Shown piece after piece: positions 24,420-36,180 of a DNA stretch of 64,000 nucleotides; position 1 is the stretch's first letter, and every line of letters starts with the position of its first letter. The notes below the pieces were generated by a model, which had not been told where the DNA came from, did not search any database, and saw only the letters and a list, made by a program, of their open reading frames with translations. This stretch comes from Megamerina dolium. Its lineage: Eukaryota > Arthropoda > Insecta > Diptera > Megamerinidae. The stretch lies in NCBI GenBank assembly GCA_963854835.1, contig OY978526.1, positions 69,536,418-69,600,417 on the forward strand, given 5' to 3'. The translations under genes and the position numbers were made by a program.

Positions 24420-24929
24420 GATGTAGTAAAAGGAAATCCATTATTTTTGTATTAAATTGAAGGTTTTATTTATTGAAATGGTTCCAAACGTTTTTTTGTG
24501 TAATGCTAAGCTCCTGGGCAATAGAAACAGTGCTTACATGATGGTCAGACTCTACGATATCCATAATTTATCGATATTTTTGACAATTAGCCTTGCATCT
24601 TTGATATCAAAATTACCGGAACGGAATCTACGAAACCAAAATTGCACGTGATTGACTGTTACAGCATCAGGACATGGCTTGCGTTTTTGCCTTTATCGAA
24701 GAAAAACTGTAAAATATGGCGTATTTTCTCTTTACTGGTGTACATCTTTGACGCGTGCTCAAACAATACAGAGTCAAGCAATCACAAAACTGCATGAAAA
24801 GTTTATTTAGTACGAAACCCTATCTTTCTAATGCCATCTAGCGTAACCCGATTGCACTTATACAACGTGAGATACAGATTACTAAAACCCTCTCTTTTGG
24901 AAAAGTAGTGGATTTTCTTTTACTACACC
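24420..24929. mobile_element. Internally deleted mariner, same family as 2405-2995
   Basis: Inverted ends of about 28 bp (GATGTAGTAAAAGGAAATCC left, GGTGTAGTAAAAGAAAATCC right on reverse) with TA at 24418-24419 and 24930-24931. On the minus strand the interior reads YTSKEKIRHILQFFFDKGKN and, in the same or shifted frame, VNHVQFWFRRFRSGNFD, the DNA-binding half of a mariner transposase. No catalytic part remains. Confidence 0.78.
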
Positions 24930-25239
24930 TAATATTTTTGGTTCTTCTTTTCTGAGGAGGGTAAATAAATATTATCTTTATGCGGATAAATCGAGCGTGA
25001 GATCTCTTTAATACTGAAAAACGAACACTTGTGAAATCATGGTCAAAATAGCAACTGAAATATGCCAAAAAGTCTTTAAAAATGTCCACCAAATGATGAT
25101 TGAGATAACTTCAATTAGATTATATTCAATATATAACAAAACCTAATCAGTCGTGCTTCCGTTGATGACGGAATGAACAAGTTAAGTATGCTGATCAGAA
25201 TGACGATAAGCCTATAAGTGGACATGACGGATGTGGAAA

Positions 25240-25665
25240 AGTATATACATTATTAATCAGAATCCAACTAGATTTATCCATCACTCACTGTCTCATTGTC
25301 TGTTCGCATGATAACTGTCGTAATTATAGACCAATAGAACTGAAAATTGGTACATAAGATTATTTTCAACAACGAATGGACAATTTCGTGAATGGACGCC
25401 ATTGAATGAAAATTTGGCTTAATATCCATATGAAAGTATGTTGTTGAATGTGTGTTCTCACCCTTTGCCCGTGAAATTATAAACCTTTTCGCACTAAGAA
25501 TTGTTAAATAAAGCTAAGCTTGGTACATACAATCATTTTTTTTATCAACGAGAGAGTTTGTTTGAATCCTGGCGATATTGGATAAAAGCCACGCCTATCT
25601 TCAGTAAAAATGTATGATTTTTCAAAAGTATATTTATCTAGCTGTCATGGTGCAGGGTATTATTC
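25240..25665 (+). mobile_element. Diverged Helentron-like relic
   Basis: Weak similarity in the same order as the long copies: GTTCGCATGATAACTG, GAATGAAAATTTGGC, AAAGCCACGCCTATCTTC and GTGCAGGGTATTAT. Either very old or a separate subfamily. Confidence 0.4.
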
Positions 25666-25669
25666 TACC

Positions 25670-27862
25670 GAAATTAAGTATTTACAATTTATTTCAAACC
25701 AAATTTGAAACTCTTTACAATTCTCGGGTCAGCAAGGGTGCCAGAATTGGTATCCCTAATATTAGATATACATATTTGGCATGACATGACTGGTTCATTT
25801 GCTTGGTATGAGTATAAGTAAGTATTTATTTGTGTACATTATGATTTAGTTAGTTGACCAAACGAACAGAAATTGTCAGAATTGCTGACAGATTGCCTGG
25901 AATGAATGAATGACTGAAAGAATGAATGAATGAATCTATGAATTGAATTGCATACCATAAATAATCATAGTGATGACGACAATATAGCATAATATAGTCT
26001 AGTATGTAGTGTGGCAACGAACGATAACTGCATGCAATACATACATAATATTTATTGCATTATACATATTTGTAGGTACTTGAAATGAGTGCAGCAGCTA
26101 CCAAACAATCAGCAGTAAGAGCTGCGCATACATAGGAAAGAGGTGCACCATATATAAGATACAAGTAGATGTGTGTGTGTGTATGTATGTGGAAGAGGAG
26201 TAAAAAATATGTACAATCATTACAACAATAATAACAATAACAATAATGGCAACCACGACAGCAACAATTATCTAGTCAACAGTCAATCTAGTTGAACTTG
26301 CGCGTTATGCGCGCGATCGCACAAATCAATCGATCACGTTTTATAACTCTTTGACGTCTCTCAGCAGCATGGCAGCGATACAGCATACAAAATGAATATT
26401 GTAAATATGTATGTATGCATGTAAAGGGTCATTTTTTGTGGCTTATAGATTTTGGAAAATTTGAGAATATATAATTGTTGATGATCACATGATCAATCAA
26501 ATGATGAGAGGGTCGGTGGATAGGAACTGACCCTTTAAAATTTAATATTATACACTACTATTCGCTAAAATCGCCGAAAGCAAAAGAACAATCTATTAAA
26601 GACATCTAAAAGCTTTAAAAATCACCCTCTCTACTTGCAACAACTTACACGGCATAATACTGATGTTGTTGTAAATGAAATTAAAAAGAAAAATAATGTA
26701 AAACTTTCCTTAAAGCATAACAAAAATGCAATGGGCAAAAAAAAATAATACAAAGCGTTATTGCATTGCGATCACTTGTTGTTGCATGGCTGCCTAGCTG
26801 CCTAGCTTACAGTGATCTTGCTTGATTGATCGCTTGAAACAGTTAGCAAGTAAGAGCAGCAGCAGCAACAGTCATCAGACATTGTCTTGTGCTTATTGCT
26901 ATTTATGATCTTGATCTATGGATCGAGGGCAAGGCATATGCGGCGACCAATATGATCGTCATCGTGATCATAATCATCATGTTGATGTTAAGGTTTTATT
27001 TTGTTTTGTTTTTATTTATTATTATTATTTTTTTTTTTGCTTTTCTAAAAATCATTACAACGACGATGATAATGATGATCATAATAATCATGATCATGTT
27101 TATGTTAATGAAAAGTGTAATAAGCTTTATACTGCAATGTTAAATTATCTCAGCTGTAATAATATCTTGGCGTTTTTCATCGTTTAAACGCCTCTATTTC
27201 TTGACTCTAGTTTTTTTCTCTTCCTTTGGCGCTGACTTGAAGGTGAGAACAAGAAAATAAAGGGGAGCAAAAAAGCAAGCAAAAACAGCGAGAATAATGA
27301 GCAATTGATTGAATTAAAAACAGATCAAATAGTTTATAAGTATCTACATATATCGTATATGTGTACTCGTCTGTGTGTAATCATATGCTTAAAGCATTCA
27401 TCAAATATGTAAATCTGCCTAAGTTTTTTTTAACTCTTTATCTTTTTATAGTTTAAAAAAAAAGTGTTAATTGGCCAACGATGAAATAAATGATGCTTGC
27501 AATTTTTTCTTTATTTATAAAAAATTAGGAATTTTGTTATCTAGATGTAAATAATTGAGCGAAAAAAATGAGTTGAACAACGGCTGGCAACATTTTATTG
27601 CCGTGAGAGACTCTTATACAAAATAGGTAAGTCCGAGATTGTGCGCTCAGTTTATAATCAATAATTTTTAATTCACCTCACGACAAATTATAATATTCAC
27701 CGTTAGTTCCGGGAGACTGACTGAGTTAACATTAAGTCGTTTCTAGATGACCCCGCAAGGTGACGAACAGCAAATTTCTACCAAAATATTATAAATAATT
27801 TTAATTTTTAAATGCTTTTACGAAAATTGTAGATTTTTAAACGAAAATATATAAAATTGTGG
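25670..27862. other. Noncoding stretch
   Basis: (GAAT)n-like tract at 25903-25936, GATCAT-rich inverted blocks at 26950-27095, no gene seen. The only GC-rich point is near 26290-26330 (TGCGCGTTATGCGCGCGATC). Confidence 0.5.
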
Positions 27863-28172
27863 GAGCCGTAGCTCAGTGGTTAGTGTGTTCGCCTTCTGAT
27901 CTGTAGGTCGTGGTTCAATCCCCGGCTGATGCATAACAAATTTAATATCGATAAGATTTTTCTTTCGAACGGTACCCACCTGTCGGCAAGCAATTGGCAA
28001 TTCTTCCGACAGTAACAACTTGCCATGAAAAAGCTTCTTAAAGAACTCTGTGACAAAGCTCAGAAAAAGTGATGTCACAAGTAGGTCCCTTCTAATATTG
28101 TCCAAAATTTAAGACGCCCAACAGTAATGGAAGAGAGGCTCGGCCAATGAGCCCTTTGGGGCTTTGAGTGCC
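27863..28172 (+). mobile_element. tRNA-derived SINE, near full length
   Basis: It opens with GCCGTAGCTCAGTGGTTAG (box A) and carries GGTTCAATCCCCGGCTG (box B). The common body includes GCCATGAAAAAGCTTCTT and AGCTCAGAAAAAGTGATGTC, and the end is GGGGCTTTGAGTGCCACAT followed by a T-rich tail. The piece around TTCTGCCGTTCGGAACCGGC is missing, giving an internal deletion near 28080. An antisense open frame of 95 codons across it is only a by-product of the repeat. Confidence 0.85.
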
Positions 28173-28194
28173 ACATATTTTTTTGTTTTTTTTT

Positions 28195-28860
28195 TTTATT
28201 TATTCGATTCCAAACTCACTAGCTCAAACCATTTGGAATTCAGACGTGGTATATGAGATCTCTCCAATCACCGTTGATGGTTTTCTGAAGCTATTTGTAC
28301 TATAGGAACCTTAAAGTGACTAGAAGGAAGGAACTTCCATTTTTTTTTATTATGAAAAATCTCAGTCCCTAACATGCTAACTCAAACTATTTAGAGCTCA
28401 GAAAGAACCATGTGAGATTATAAGTGATCTGAACGTAGATGTGTCTCAGTCCCTAACTCGTTAACTCAAATCATTTGCAACTCATAAAGTAAAGTTTCAG
28501 ATGCTTCATAATCACCATTTTTAAGCTTCTTTGAGAGTATCCGAACTAAATGCAGAAACCTTGAAGTAGCTACGCCTAAGGGACTCTCATTGTATTATAA
28601 AACAGTTTCGGTTCCAAACGCGGTAGTTCAAACCATTTGGACTCCAGAATGTAACACTTGTTAAGAGGTTTGTGAGACTATTTGAACTCAGAATGTAACA
28701 CTTGAAATCACTTGAAACTATCACTGTTAAGAGGTTTGTGAGACTATTTGAACTACAGAAGCATAGGCGTGGTTTATATTTAGAAACCTAGAAGGTTATA
28801 ATATTTATATTTATAACTTGCTAACTCAAACTATTTACAGCTCAACGAAAGGTCATTTGG
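28195..28860. repeat. Degenerate tandem array
   Basis: A motif close to CTAACTCAAACCATTTGGA recurs at about 28216, 28376, 28460, 28630 and 28818, each followed by CTCAGA/CTCA and AGACTATTTGAACT-type blocks. Units are uneven (about 85-190 bp), as in a decayed satellite. A direct duplication of TTAAGAGGTTTGTGAGACTA occurs at 28663 and 28727. Confidence 0.6.
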
Positions 28861-28964
28861 TTTTACGTGGATGTTTACCAGTTTTAGTTTTACACCATGG
28901 TGTTCTACAAACACAGTGTATCAAATTAAGCGTTGATAAGCGCCCCGAAGGAATAGAGACAAAC

Positions 28965-29290
28965 GACTACTAGCCCAACGGTACCAAATCGGGCCACGGG
29001 AATGTCCGTACTACCCACCCTTGGTGAGGATCGAGGCCTATCTTAAACCTGTGCTGGACTATGGGGTCCAGCACCCGGTTGAGAATGCAACTCCACACCG
29101 AACGTCGGCTCGACCCGCGTACCTTTGAGTATAAACCACAGCCACCACGAAGCTCCCCAAAGGGCCTTTCCCAACAATCAGGTTGGAGCAAGCTCCAAGG
29201 GCTTCTGATCCCTATGATGCAAGATTAAAATCTCGTAGCCGAAGCTACTACTAGTTGAGCTACCATTCAGCTCTGGACTGGTGACCAATA
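28965..29290 (+). repeat. Dispersed repeat R-B, copy 2
   Basis: Same blocks as copy 1, with a slightly shorter middle. The GC-rich character and the lack of open frames are alike. Confidence 0.65.
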
Positions 29291-29767
29291 GTTTCAACAC
29301 AGCACAACATAAAACAAGTAAAACAGAACAAAAACGAAAGAAGATACATCCCAATGCACGTCAGGAAAAAAATAAAACAAAATAACGCCCATGTTAGCAA
29401 GGCCGGTGGAGGTTTTTGGTTTTTCAACAGAATGGCTGTGCCTCGACTCACAGCCGAAGCGCCACTGCTGACACCGCAACCCCCCTCGTGCATCAACAAC
29501 GAAATTAAACAATACGTAAATAAATGAAACGAAGATAATAAAACGATAACGGCGATAATGATAACGATTGATGCGGCAACCCAATTCACATTTAAAGAAG
29601 CTTGAGAATCGATCTCAATCTGCTGCTTCTGTCGAAGTCGTCCGCTAGATGCCCTAAGCCCTTCTTCTTCTGAGCATATGTGCAGAAACGGAAGCACACT
29701 TGACAATCTGCTGCCAAGACTGAGAAAAGTTGTTTGGCCGTTCCAGACCAGCTGCTACGCTCACTTA

Positions 29768-31347
29768 CAGTCAGGGACTAAAGTTTAAATACACCCATAA
29801 AACATCGCTTTAAATAAAAATAAAGCATTTTAACACAAATGTAAGTATGCAGTTTATTTTTAGTTGAATAATGACCAATATCGAAAACCAAAACAATTCA
29901 CTTTTGTTCATAGATAACTTAAAATTCATCAAAAACTAAAAAAATACATGGGACAAAAGTTTAAATACAATACAAAATTTTCTTTCTTTAGCTGATTTTA
30001 GCTTAATTAAAAAACGTTAAACTTAAATTAATATTTGGTAGGTCCGCCTTGAGCTTCAATGACTGCCTGCAGACGACGTGGCATAGACAGAACCAAATTT
30101 TCTGTTTCGGATGTGCTGATTTCTGACCAGGCCTTTTTCTTTGTTCTTTAAAGCTGCGCGATTGATTTTTCGGTCCAATAATTCCCAAGCGTGTTCAATT
30201 GGGTTTAAGTCCGGTGATTGGGAAGGACTACAGAGCTGACGTGGAGCATAATACAGCAACCAGTCCTTCACCAAATGCGCGGTATGCTTAGGGTCGTTGT
30301 CTTGTTGAAATATCCAACTTCTTCCCAGACCCAAGCTATCCACAGAAGGCTGCAAATTTTGTTCCAATATACTTTTATACACGTGTTTGTCCATTATTCC
30401 ATCGATAAAAGCCAAGTGTCCCACGCCAGCTGCTGCAATTGCTCACCAAACCATCACACTACCACCCCCATGTTTAACGGTTGGTATTAAATTTTTGGTT
30501 TGAAGTGCTGTGCCGGGCTTGCGCCAAATTTTTGCGCGACCATCGCTGCCAAAAATATTAAATTTAGATTCATCTGTGAATAAGACTCTTCGCCAAAAGT
30601 CCTCATCCATATCCTTGTACTTGTTTGCAAAATCCAGACGAAGTTGTCTATTTTTTCCAGAAATAAGCGGTTTTTTACGTGGAACTCTGCTTCGATAGCC
30701 GTTATACCGTAAAGCTCTTTGTACGGTTTTTGGGTGAACATGTTTGCCTGACACCGCAGCAATACTACCGGCTAACTTTGGCGCACTTATTTTTGGATTT
30801 TGGCCACTTCTCTTAGGATAAGGTTTACATCTCGGCGAGAAAGTTTTTTTGGTCGACCAGTTCTGGGCCTATTTTCCACTGTTTTGTAAGTTTTATATTT
30901 TCTTATTACGTTTTGCACACTTGCACAGGACAAATTCAAAATTTTTCCTATATCATGGTAGGATTTGCTTTCTTTAAAGTGTTTAATTATTAAATCTTTA
31001 ACACCAGACTCTATTTGTTTTCCTTTGCCCATTATTTTGCTTTCAAGTCTACCGACAACGATGAAATCACTAATAATACTGAATAAATATGCGTAAGTGA
31101 AGAAAGCAAAAAAAATATAACGGTACTTTTCCAAAGAAATTGCAAAAACACTTAAACTTTTGTCCAGCGTATTTTTTGAGTTTTTGATGAATTTACAGTT
31201 ATCTATGCGACAAATACAAATTTTTTGTTATTGTGTTTGCTTACTGATAGACTGCAAAAAAACTGCTTACTTAGATTTTCGCAGCAATGCTTTATACGAG
31301 TTAAAATTAAGATTTGTGGGGTATATTTAAACTTTAGTCCCTGACTG
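29768..31347. mobile_element. Second Tc1-like element, inactive
   Basis: Ends CAGTCAGGGACTAAAGTTTA (left) and the same motif inverted at the right, flanked by TA at 29766-29767 and 31348-31349. Related inner motifs ACAAAAGTTTAAATAC near 29953 and ACTTAAACTTTTGTCC near 31150 suggest the same IR/DR layout. The transposase is broken (see the next entry). Confidence 0.88.
30028..31032 (-). pseudogene. Broken Tc1-like transposase
   Basis: Starts at MGKGKQIES on the minus strand with helix-turn-helix motifs. The DDE parts are recognisable: VLFTDESKFN, WIFQQDNDPKH and LNPIEHAWELL. A frameshift near 30800 separates the HTH part from the catalytic part, a TGA interrupts MVW/AIAAAG near 30443, and a further frameshift near 30140 displaces the tail, which otherwise would read on to TAA at 30028. 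Original length near 340 residues. Confidence 0.88.
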
Positions 31348-31444
31348 TATGTGTCAAAAAGTATTCTCAGTCATTCTGTTCTTCCTTACCGTTGGGTTGT
31401 ATGTGATAAATGAAATGATCAAGCTGACAAACTGATGCAATTTG

Positions 31445-32772
31445 TATACCCTGCATAATGCAATATGCATGGTATATTCATTTCGGTCAGATGTTTGTGT
31501 CCACTTGAAGGAATCTCCGGAGATATAGACATAGATATATATTCGTGATCAGCGTCGATTAAATTTTCGATTTAACGATGTCCGTCCGTCCGTCCGTCTG
31601 TCTGTCACCTGGCTGGTTCGCACGATAACTTGAGTAAATATTGAGCTATTTCGAATGAAATTTGGCATAAGTAATCTATGATCCAAGGGTACGGAGGGGA
31701 TTGATATTGGGCATGATCGGTCAATAACCACGCCCACACCAAGCATTCAAAGCGACTAACCACGAAATTTTCAAAATCTTTAACTTGCTACAACTCACAT
31801 AATATACCACTTGGGACAACAATATTTGGCACATAGACTTATATTATACTACTATATAACCTCGCCAAAAGTGGTTGAGCCACGCCTACTTTTTAGCGTA
31901 GCTCTCATACAAAGTGTCTGTACTTCTTTTAAATTGAAACAGCTGTAACTTCGGCAATCTTCTGCTTAAAATAACCATAATTGACACTTAGATTAATATC
32001 GTAGTCGGCAAAAATCTGGCAGAAAATCAGTGTGCCACGCCCACTCCATGAGTCTCCCATACAAAGTCAAGGGAATTAAACTAAAGCTTTTAAGCTCCAT
32101 AACTTACAAACCATTTAGCGTAGGACAACGAGATTTAAGGTATGGATTAGTATTGTACGAGCAACTAGGCTCACATAAAATGGGCGCATCACGCCCATTG
32201 TTTATCGTAGCCCCCATACAAATTTTAAATTGAAACAGCTGTAACTTCGGCAATCTTCTGCCTAAAATAACCATAATTGACACTTAGATTAATATCGTAG
32301 TCGGCAAAAATCTGGCAGAAACGCCCACTCCTTCATGAGTCTCCCATACAAAGTCAAGGGAATTAAACTAAAACTTTTAAGCTCCATAACTTACAAACCA
32401 TTTAGCGTAGGACAACGAGATTTAAGGTGTGGATTGATATTGAAAAATTAATTAGATATACCAGAAAGAGATACGTCAAGCCCACTTTTTATATAGCTTC
32501 CGTACAAAGTCTCGGATTTATCTTAAACATTAAAACACCCATAACTTACTAATTAATACGCCTAGGTCAACCCATTGCAACCTATGTAGTTTAGTATTAT
32601 AGACAGAAATTTATCCTCCAAAATTGGTGAGGTACGCCTGCTTCTTAATGTAGGTCCTATACAAAGTAGTGGAAGAAAAGGATGGATATACGAGCAAACT
32701 TTTTATATATACCTCTACATATGCAGGGTATAATTTGGTCGGCCCCAGCCGACTGTAAGGAGATTTTTTTGC
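31445..32772 (+). mobile_element. Helentron-like non-autonomous element, copy D
   Basis: Same ends as copy A: TATACCCTGCATAATG at the start and the GTCGGC-CCCA-GCCGAC hairpin then TGTAAGGAG at 32739-32763. The (GTCC)n block is shorter (31580-31600). Two internal modules begin near 31932 and 32228. Its 3' third has diverged from A. Confidence 0.8.
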
Positions 32773-34044
32773 TTTTCTTTGTTGAATGTTTGAGAGGTCA
32801 TCATTGAGTGACCACTATGATGACATGCTGCTCCCAATCTTGTTAAGCTTTTTAAGTACGCTGAAATACCTCAAAATGCATACAAAAAAAATTCCAAAAA
32901 AAAAAAGACGTAAATAAATATGAAAGTGTAAAATAGGCTACAAACGATGTTAAGTGAAATTTTTGCACACAAAAACACATCTATACAACGCAAGTTTTTA
33001 ATAAGTCTTTGATAGCGGTATAATAAAAAAATATCAACAATATCACATGGTGAAATCGTTGGTATATTTTTGGTGAAATATTAATAAGAAGAAGAAAAAT
33101 TGTTTAATGACTTTTTTTTTTTTGTGCTATGTCGGTTTTTTTGTTATTGCTAATAATTTGAATTTGGCAGCAAAAAGTTAACAGTAACAACGTGTTAAGT
33201 ATCATTTTATAGAATCATTAAAAACGAACACACACCACGTTTGTTTGTATGTGTGATACGCGTACTACTTTGAATACATACTCTGAGTAATGATTGTTTG
33301 TGTTCGTACTAAGTATGCGAATATATGATACTTACATCTATCCATAGTGCGAATATTAGTCGTAGTTGGTCGATTGGTAGCTAATAGGTACAATATTGAA
33401 TAGCATTACTGCATTTGCTGTTGATCAATAAAATGTAAGCAATATTACAAATGCTAATTACACAGCTGGATATGTATAGAGGTAGCAAAAAAAAAAAAAA
33501 AAACAACTGTAATAATAATAATAATAATAATAATAATAGTAATACTAACAATAATAATAATATGTACACCACAATGTAGGTATTGTTGCATGCCGCAATC
33601 ATTATGACTACCAATACTACTACTACTACTACTACTATTCGTACTACTACTTATTATACGAGTATACCGCCACCATCAATAGTAAGAGCAACATTTTATT
33701 AATGATATTACTTATTACTGTTGCACTGCTGTTATTGTTAATGGTGATATCTGTTTTTATGATAGTCAAATGCGTTAAATTATTTCAAACACTACTCCAC
33801 TACCACATTCATATCCAATATACATACGAGTTACAATAAAATATGCAACAATTGTATTATCACACAATTAACCACATTATTTGGCCGCATATTAAATTCA
33901 GTGTGCGATCGTGCTGTGATTTCACCTCAGTTATTACTACAATTATTATTATTGTTGTTGTTGTTGTTGTTGCTGCTGTAGTTCTGTGTGGTATTTATGA
34001 CCAAAATCAAAGTATTTTTGTCTTTCTTCAATATGTTCAACATG
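32773..34044. other. Noncoding stretch with microsatellites
   Basis: Apart from the simple repeats listed separately nothing is recognisable. Confidence 0.5.
33487..33640. repeat. Compound microsatellite
   Basis: A(17), then (AAT)n at 33511-33538, an interrupted ATAATA tract and (TAC)n at 33615-33636. A (TTG)n tract follows at 33951-33975. Confidence 0.9.
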
Positions 34045-34046
34045 TA

Positions 34047-35361
34047 CAATTGCGACAATTATGTATTAAGACTGCCTCTAGAAAACACAATTAAAACACG
34101 ATATCTGCTAATTTTTCGGTATATTTATTCAAAATATTATCCTTCTGATTCAATACACTTGCTACATCGATTTAATAGTGATTCAAACGCGTGTTGCAGC
34201 TCATTTTTCGGATTTGCCTCCAGTGCCCTCGTCGAAGCCCGTTCTGAATGTCTGAAATGTCATCAAAAAAGCATCCTTTCAACTTCAATTTCAGTTATGG
34301 GAATAAAAAGAAGTCGCAAGGTGCCAAATCAGGTGAATACGGCGGGTGATTTAACACACAGACCTGATTCCGAGCCAAAAATTGACGAACAATGAGTGCT
34401 GTGTGACTCGGTGCATTATCGTGCAACAGAGACCAAGTTTTTGGATTGCGGTATTCTGGTCGAACACGACGGATTCTGGACATCAAACGCTTCAAAACTT
34501 CGATGCAATATGCGGAAGTAACTGTTTGACCAGTTGGAACAAATTCTTTGTGGATAATTCCTTTGCTATCGAAGAATGTGCTGAGCATTGTTTTGATTTT
34601 TGATGGAACTTTTCGTGTTTTTTTGGCTTGTGGTGAGTTTTTTGATTTCCATTCCGCACTTTGACGCTTGGTTTCTGAATCGTATTGGAAACACCATGTT
34701 TCATTACCCGTAACAATTGTTTTCAGGAAGTTCAGATCATTTTCTGCAGCTGCAACCATGTCTCTCGAATGACTGACTCGCATTAATTTTTGGTCCTCGG
34801 TCAATGTGTGTGGAACAAATCTCGCGAAGGCCTTTCTTTTGCCCAAATCCTCATGTAGAATAAGTGGGGTAGTTTCTCTGTTGATGTTTAAGGCCTCTTC
34901 CATCATTTTTACTGAAGCGCTGCGGTCTTCTGTAATAAAATCACGAACTTTCTGGATCGTTTCCGGCGTCCGCACTGAAATTGGCCTTCCTTCTTTTATT
35001 TCATATTCCAGCGACTCTTTGCCATCCACAAACCGTTTATGCCATATAAAAACATTTGATCTTGATAAACAAGCATCGCCATACGCTTGCTGCATCATTC
35101 CGAATGTTTCTGATGCACTTTTACCAATTTTTGCGTGGAATTTAATGACCGCTCTTTGCTCCATGTTAAAATTTCAACATCAAACGAACACGTGTTTTGT
35201 AAAATGAATGTCAATAAACATTAAATGTGAACCAAATGCCAATAAATTTTGACATTTAGTAGAGGAAGGTTGAAGCTTCAAAACGCATGTACTCACACTT
35301 AGATGGCGCGCTTGGTTGCTGAGATATAGTTCGAGTCTTAATACATAATTGTCGCACCTTG
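34047..35361. mobile_element. Mariner element, second family, copy 1
   Basis: Ends GCGACAATTATGTATTAAGA and inverse, with outer TACAA/TTGTA and TA flanks at 34045-34046 and 35362-35363. 1315 bp long. It sits right at the poly(A) side of a non-LTR retrotransposon tail (35370-36180). Confidence 0.85.
34120..35164 (-). pseudogene. Mariner transposase, catalytic Asp lost
   Basis: An open run of 289 codons from MEQRAVIKFHAKIG to DFFLFP ends at a TAA (34295-34297) where the sister copy has a lysine codon, and the tail continues in another frame to about 34120. The first catalytic Asp is Asn (GNETW, residue 154, codon at 34703-34705), whereas the copy at 59690-60664 has GDETW. HDNAPSH and YSPDLAPCDFF are kept. 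Confidence 0.9.
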
Positions 35362-35369
35362 TATTTTTT

Positions 35370-36180
35370 CTTTTTTTTCTAACAAGCTTTTTTTATTGGA
35401 TCTTTCTAAATTACTTAGAAACTAACAATAAGTAATCAAATCTTACAAACTAACTAAAATTATGTGATATTCCCAACGTTTTATTACAATTTGTTGAGTC
35501 GCGAGGTATAGCAATTTCACAGCATATTCAGTGTGTCTTTTCGTTTTAATCGACGATGCCCCGTGCTCAGCAACAATTGCCTAGCAAGGGTATTCACATG
35601 ATTGTGTAATTTTTGAATGTAGCTTCTGCAGGACATTGCAACTTCCTTAGAAATTGTGGGTACATTTAAATCTCGATGGATGTCAACGTTCCTCATATAC
35701 CAAGGCGCGTTTACAATAATTCACAGACACTTGGATTGTATTCGCTGCAATTTTTCGATATTTGAGGGAGATGCGGTGCCCCAAAACTGAATACCGTAAG
35801 TCCAAATTGGCTTCAGGATTGCTTTATATAATAGCACTTTGTATTCAAGATTCAACTTTGATCTTTTGTGTAACAGCCACCATAACTGATTCATTTTAAG
35901 CTTGTTCGGAGTTTTCTTTGCCTCTGTGTGATTTTTCCATGTCAGCCTTCTGTCGAGGTGAATACCCAAGTACTTTGTTGAGGAACATTGTGGAACTGAT
36001 TGGCCATTAATATTAAGTGGGGGACATGTATCTAGCCTTAGCGTGAAGGTTACATATACGCTCTTTGATTCATTGACTTTTATACGCCATTTCGCTAGCC
36101 AGATTGTATGTAACAGATATGTTTTACGGGCCCTGAGTATGTGGGGAGTTATTGCCGGTGGGTCGCTTGATGGCAAGACT
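35370..36180 (-). pseudogene. 5'-truncated non-LTR retrotransposon, reverse transcriptase end and 3' tail
   Basis: On the minus strand 151 codons read VNESKSVYVTF, STKYLGIHLDRRLTWKNH, YKAILKPIWTYGIQFWG, the thumb/end part of a jockey-type reverse transcriptase. A one-base shift near 35722 leads to IVNAPWYMRNVDIHRDLNVP and an end at TGA 35518-35520. A 3' UTR and T-rich stretch (poly(A) in sense) close it near 35370. Truncated on the 5' side at about 36180, as usual for such insertions. Confidence 0.82.

Noticed and set aside
26889..27187. Overlapping open frames of 84 and 89 codons
   Set aside because: They are caused by ATG/ATC/ATT-rich low-complexity DNA; the residues are almost only I, V, M, F or H, D, N.
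27866..27935. tRNA gene candidate from the box A/box B pair
   Set aside because: The cloverleaf is not complete and the sequence continues into the shared SINE body, so it is a SINE head.
27818..28105. Minus-strand open frame of 95 codons
   Set aside because: It is the antisense reading of a SINE; similar frames occur in other copies, for example 51445-51891.
29260..29706. Minus-strand open frame of 148 codons with hydrophobic segments
   Set aside because: Part of it overlaps repeat R-B, the hydrophobic stretches come from T-rich DNA, and no recognisable domain or conserved start is present.
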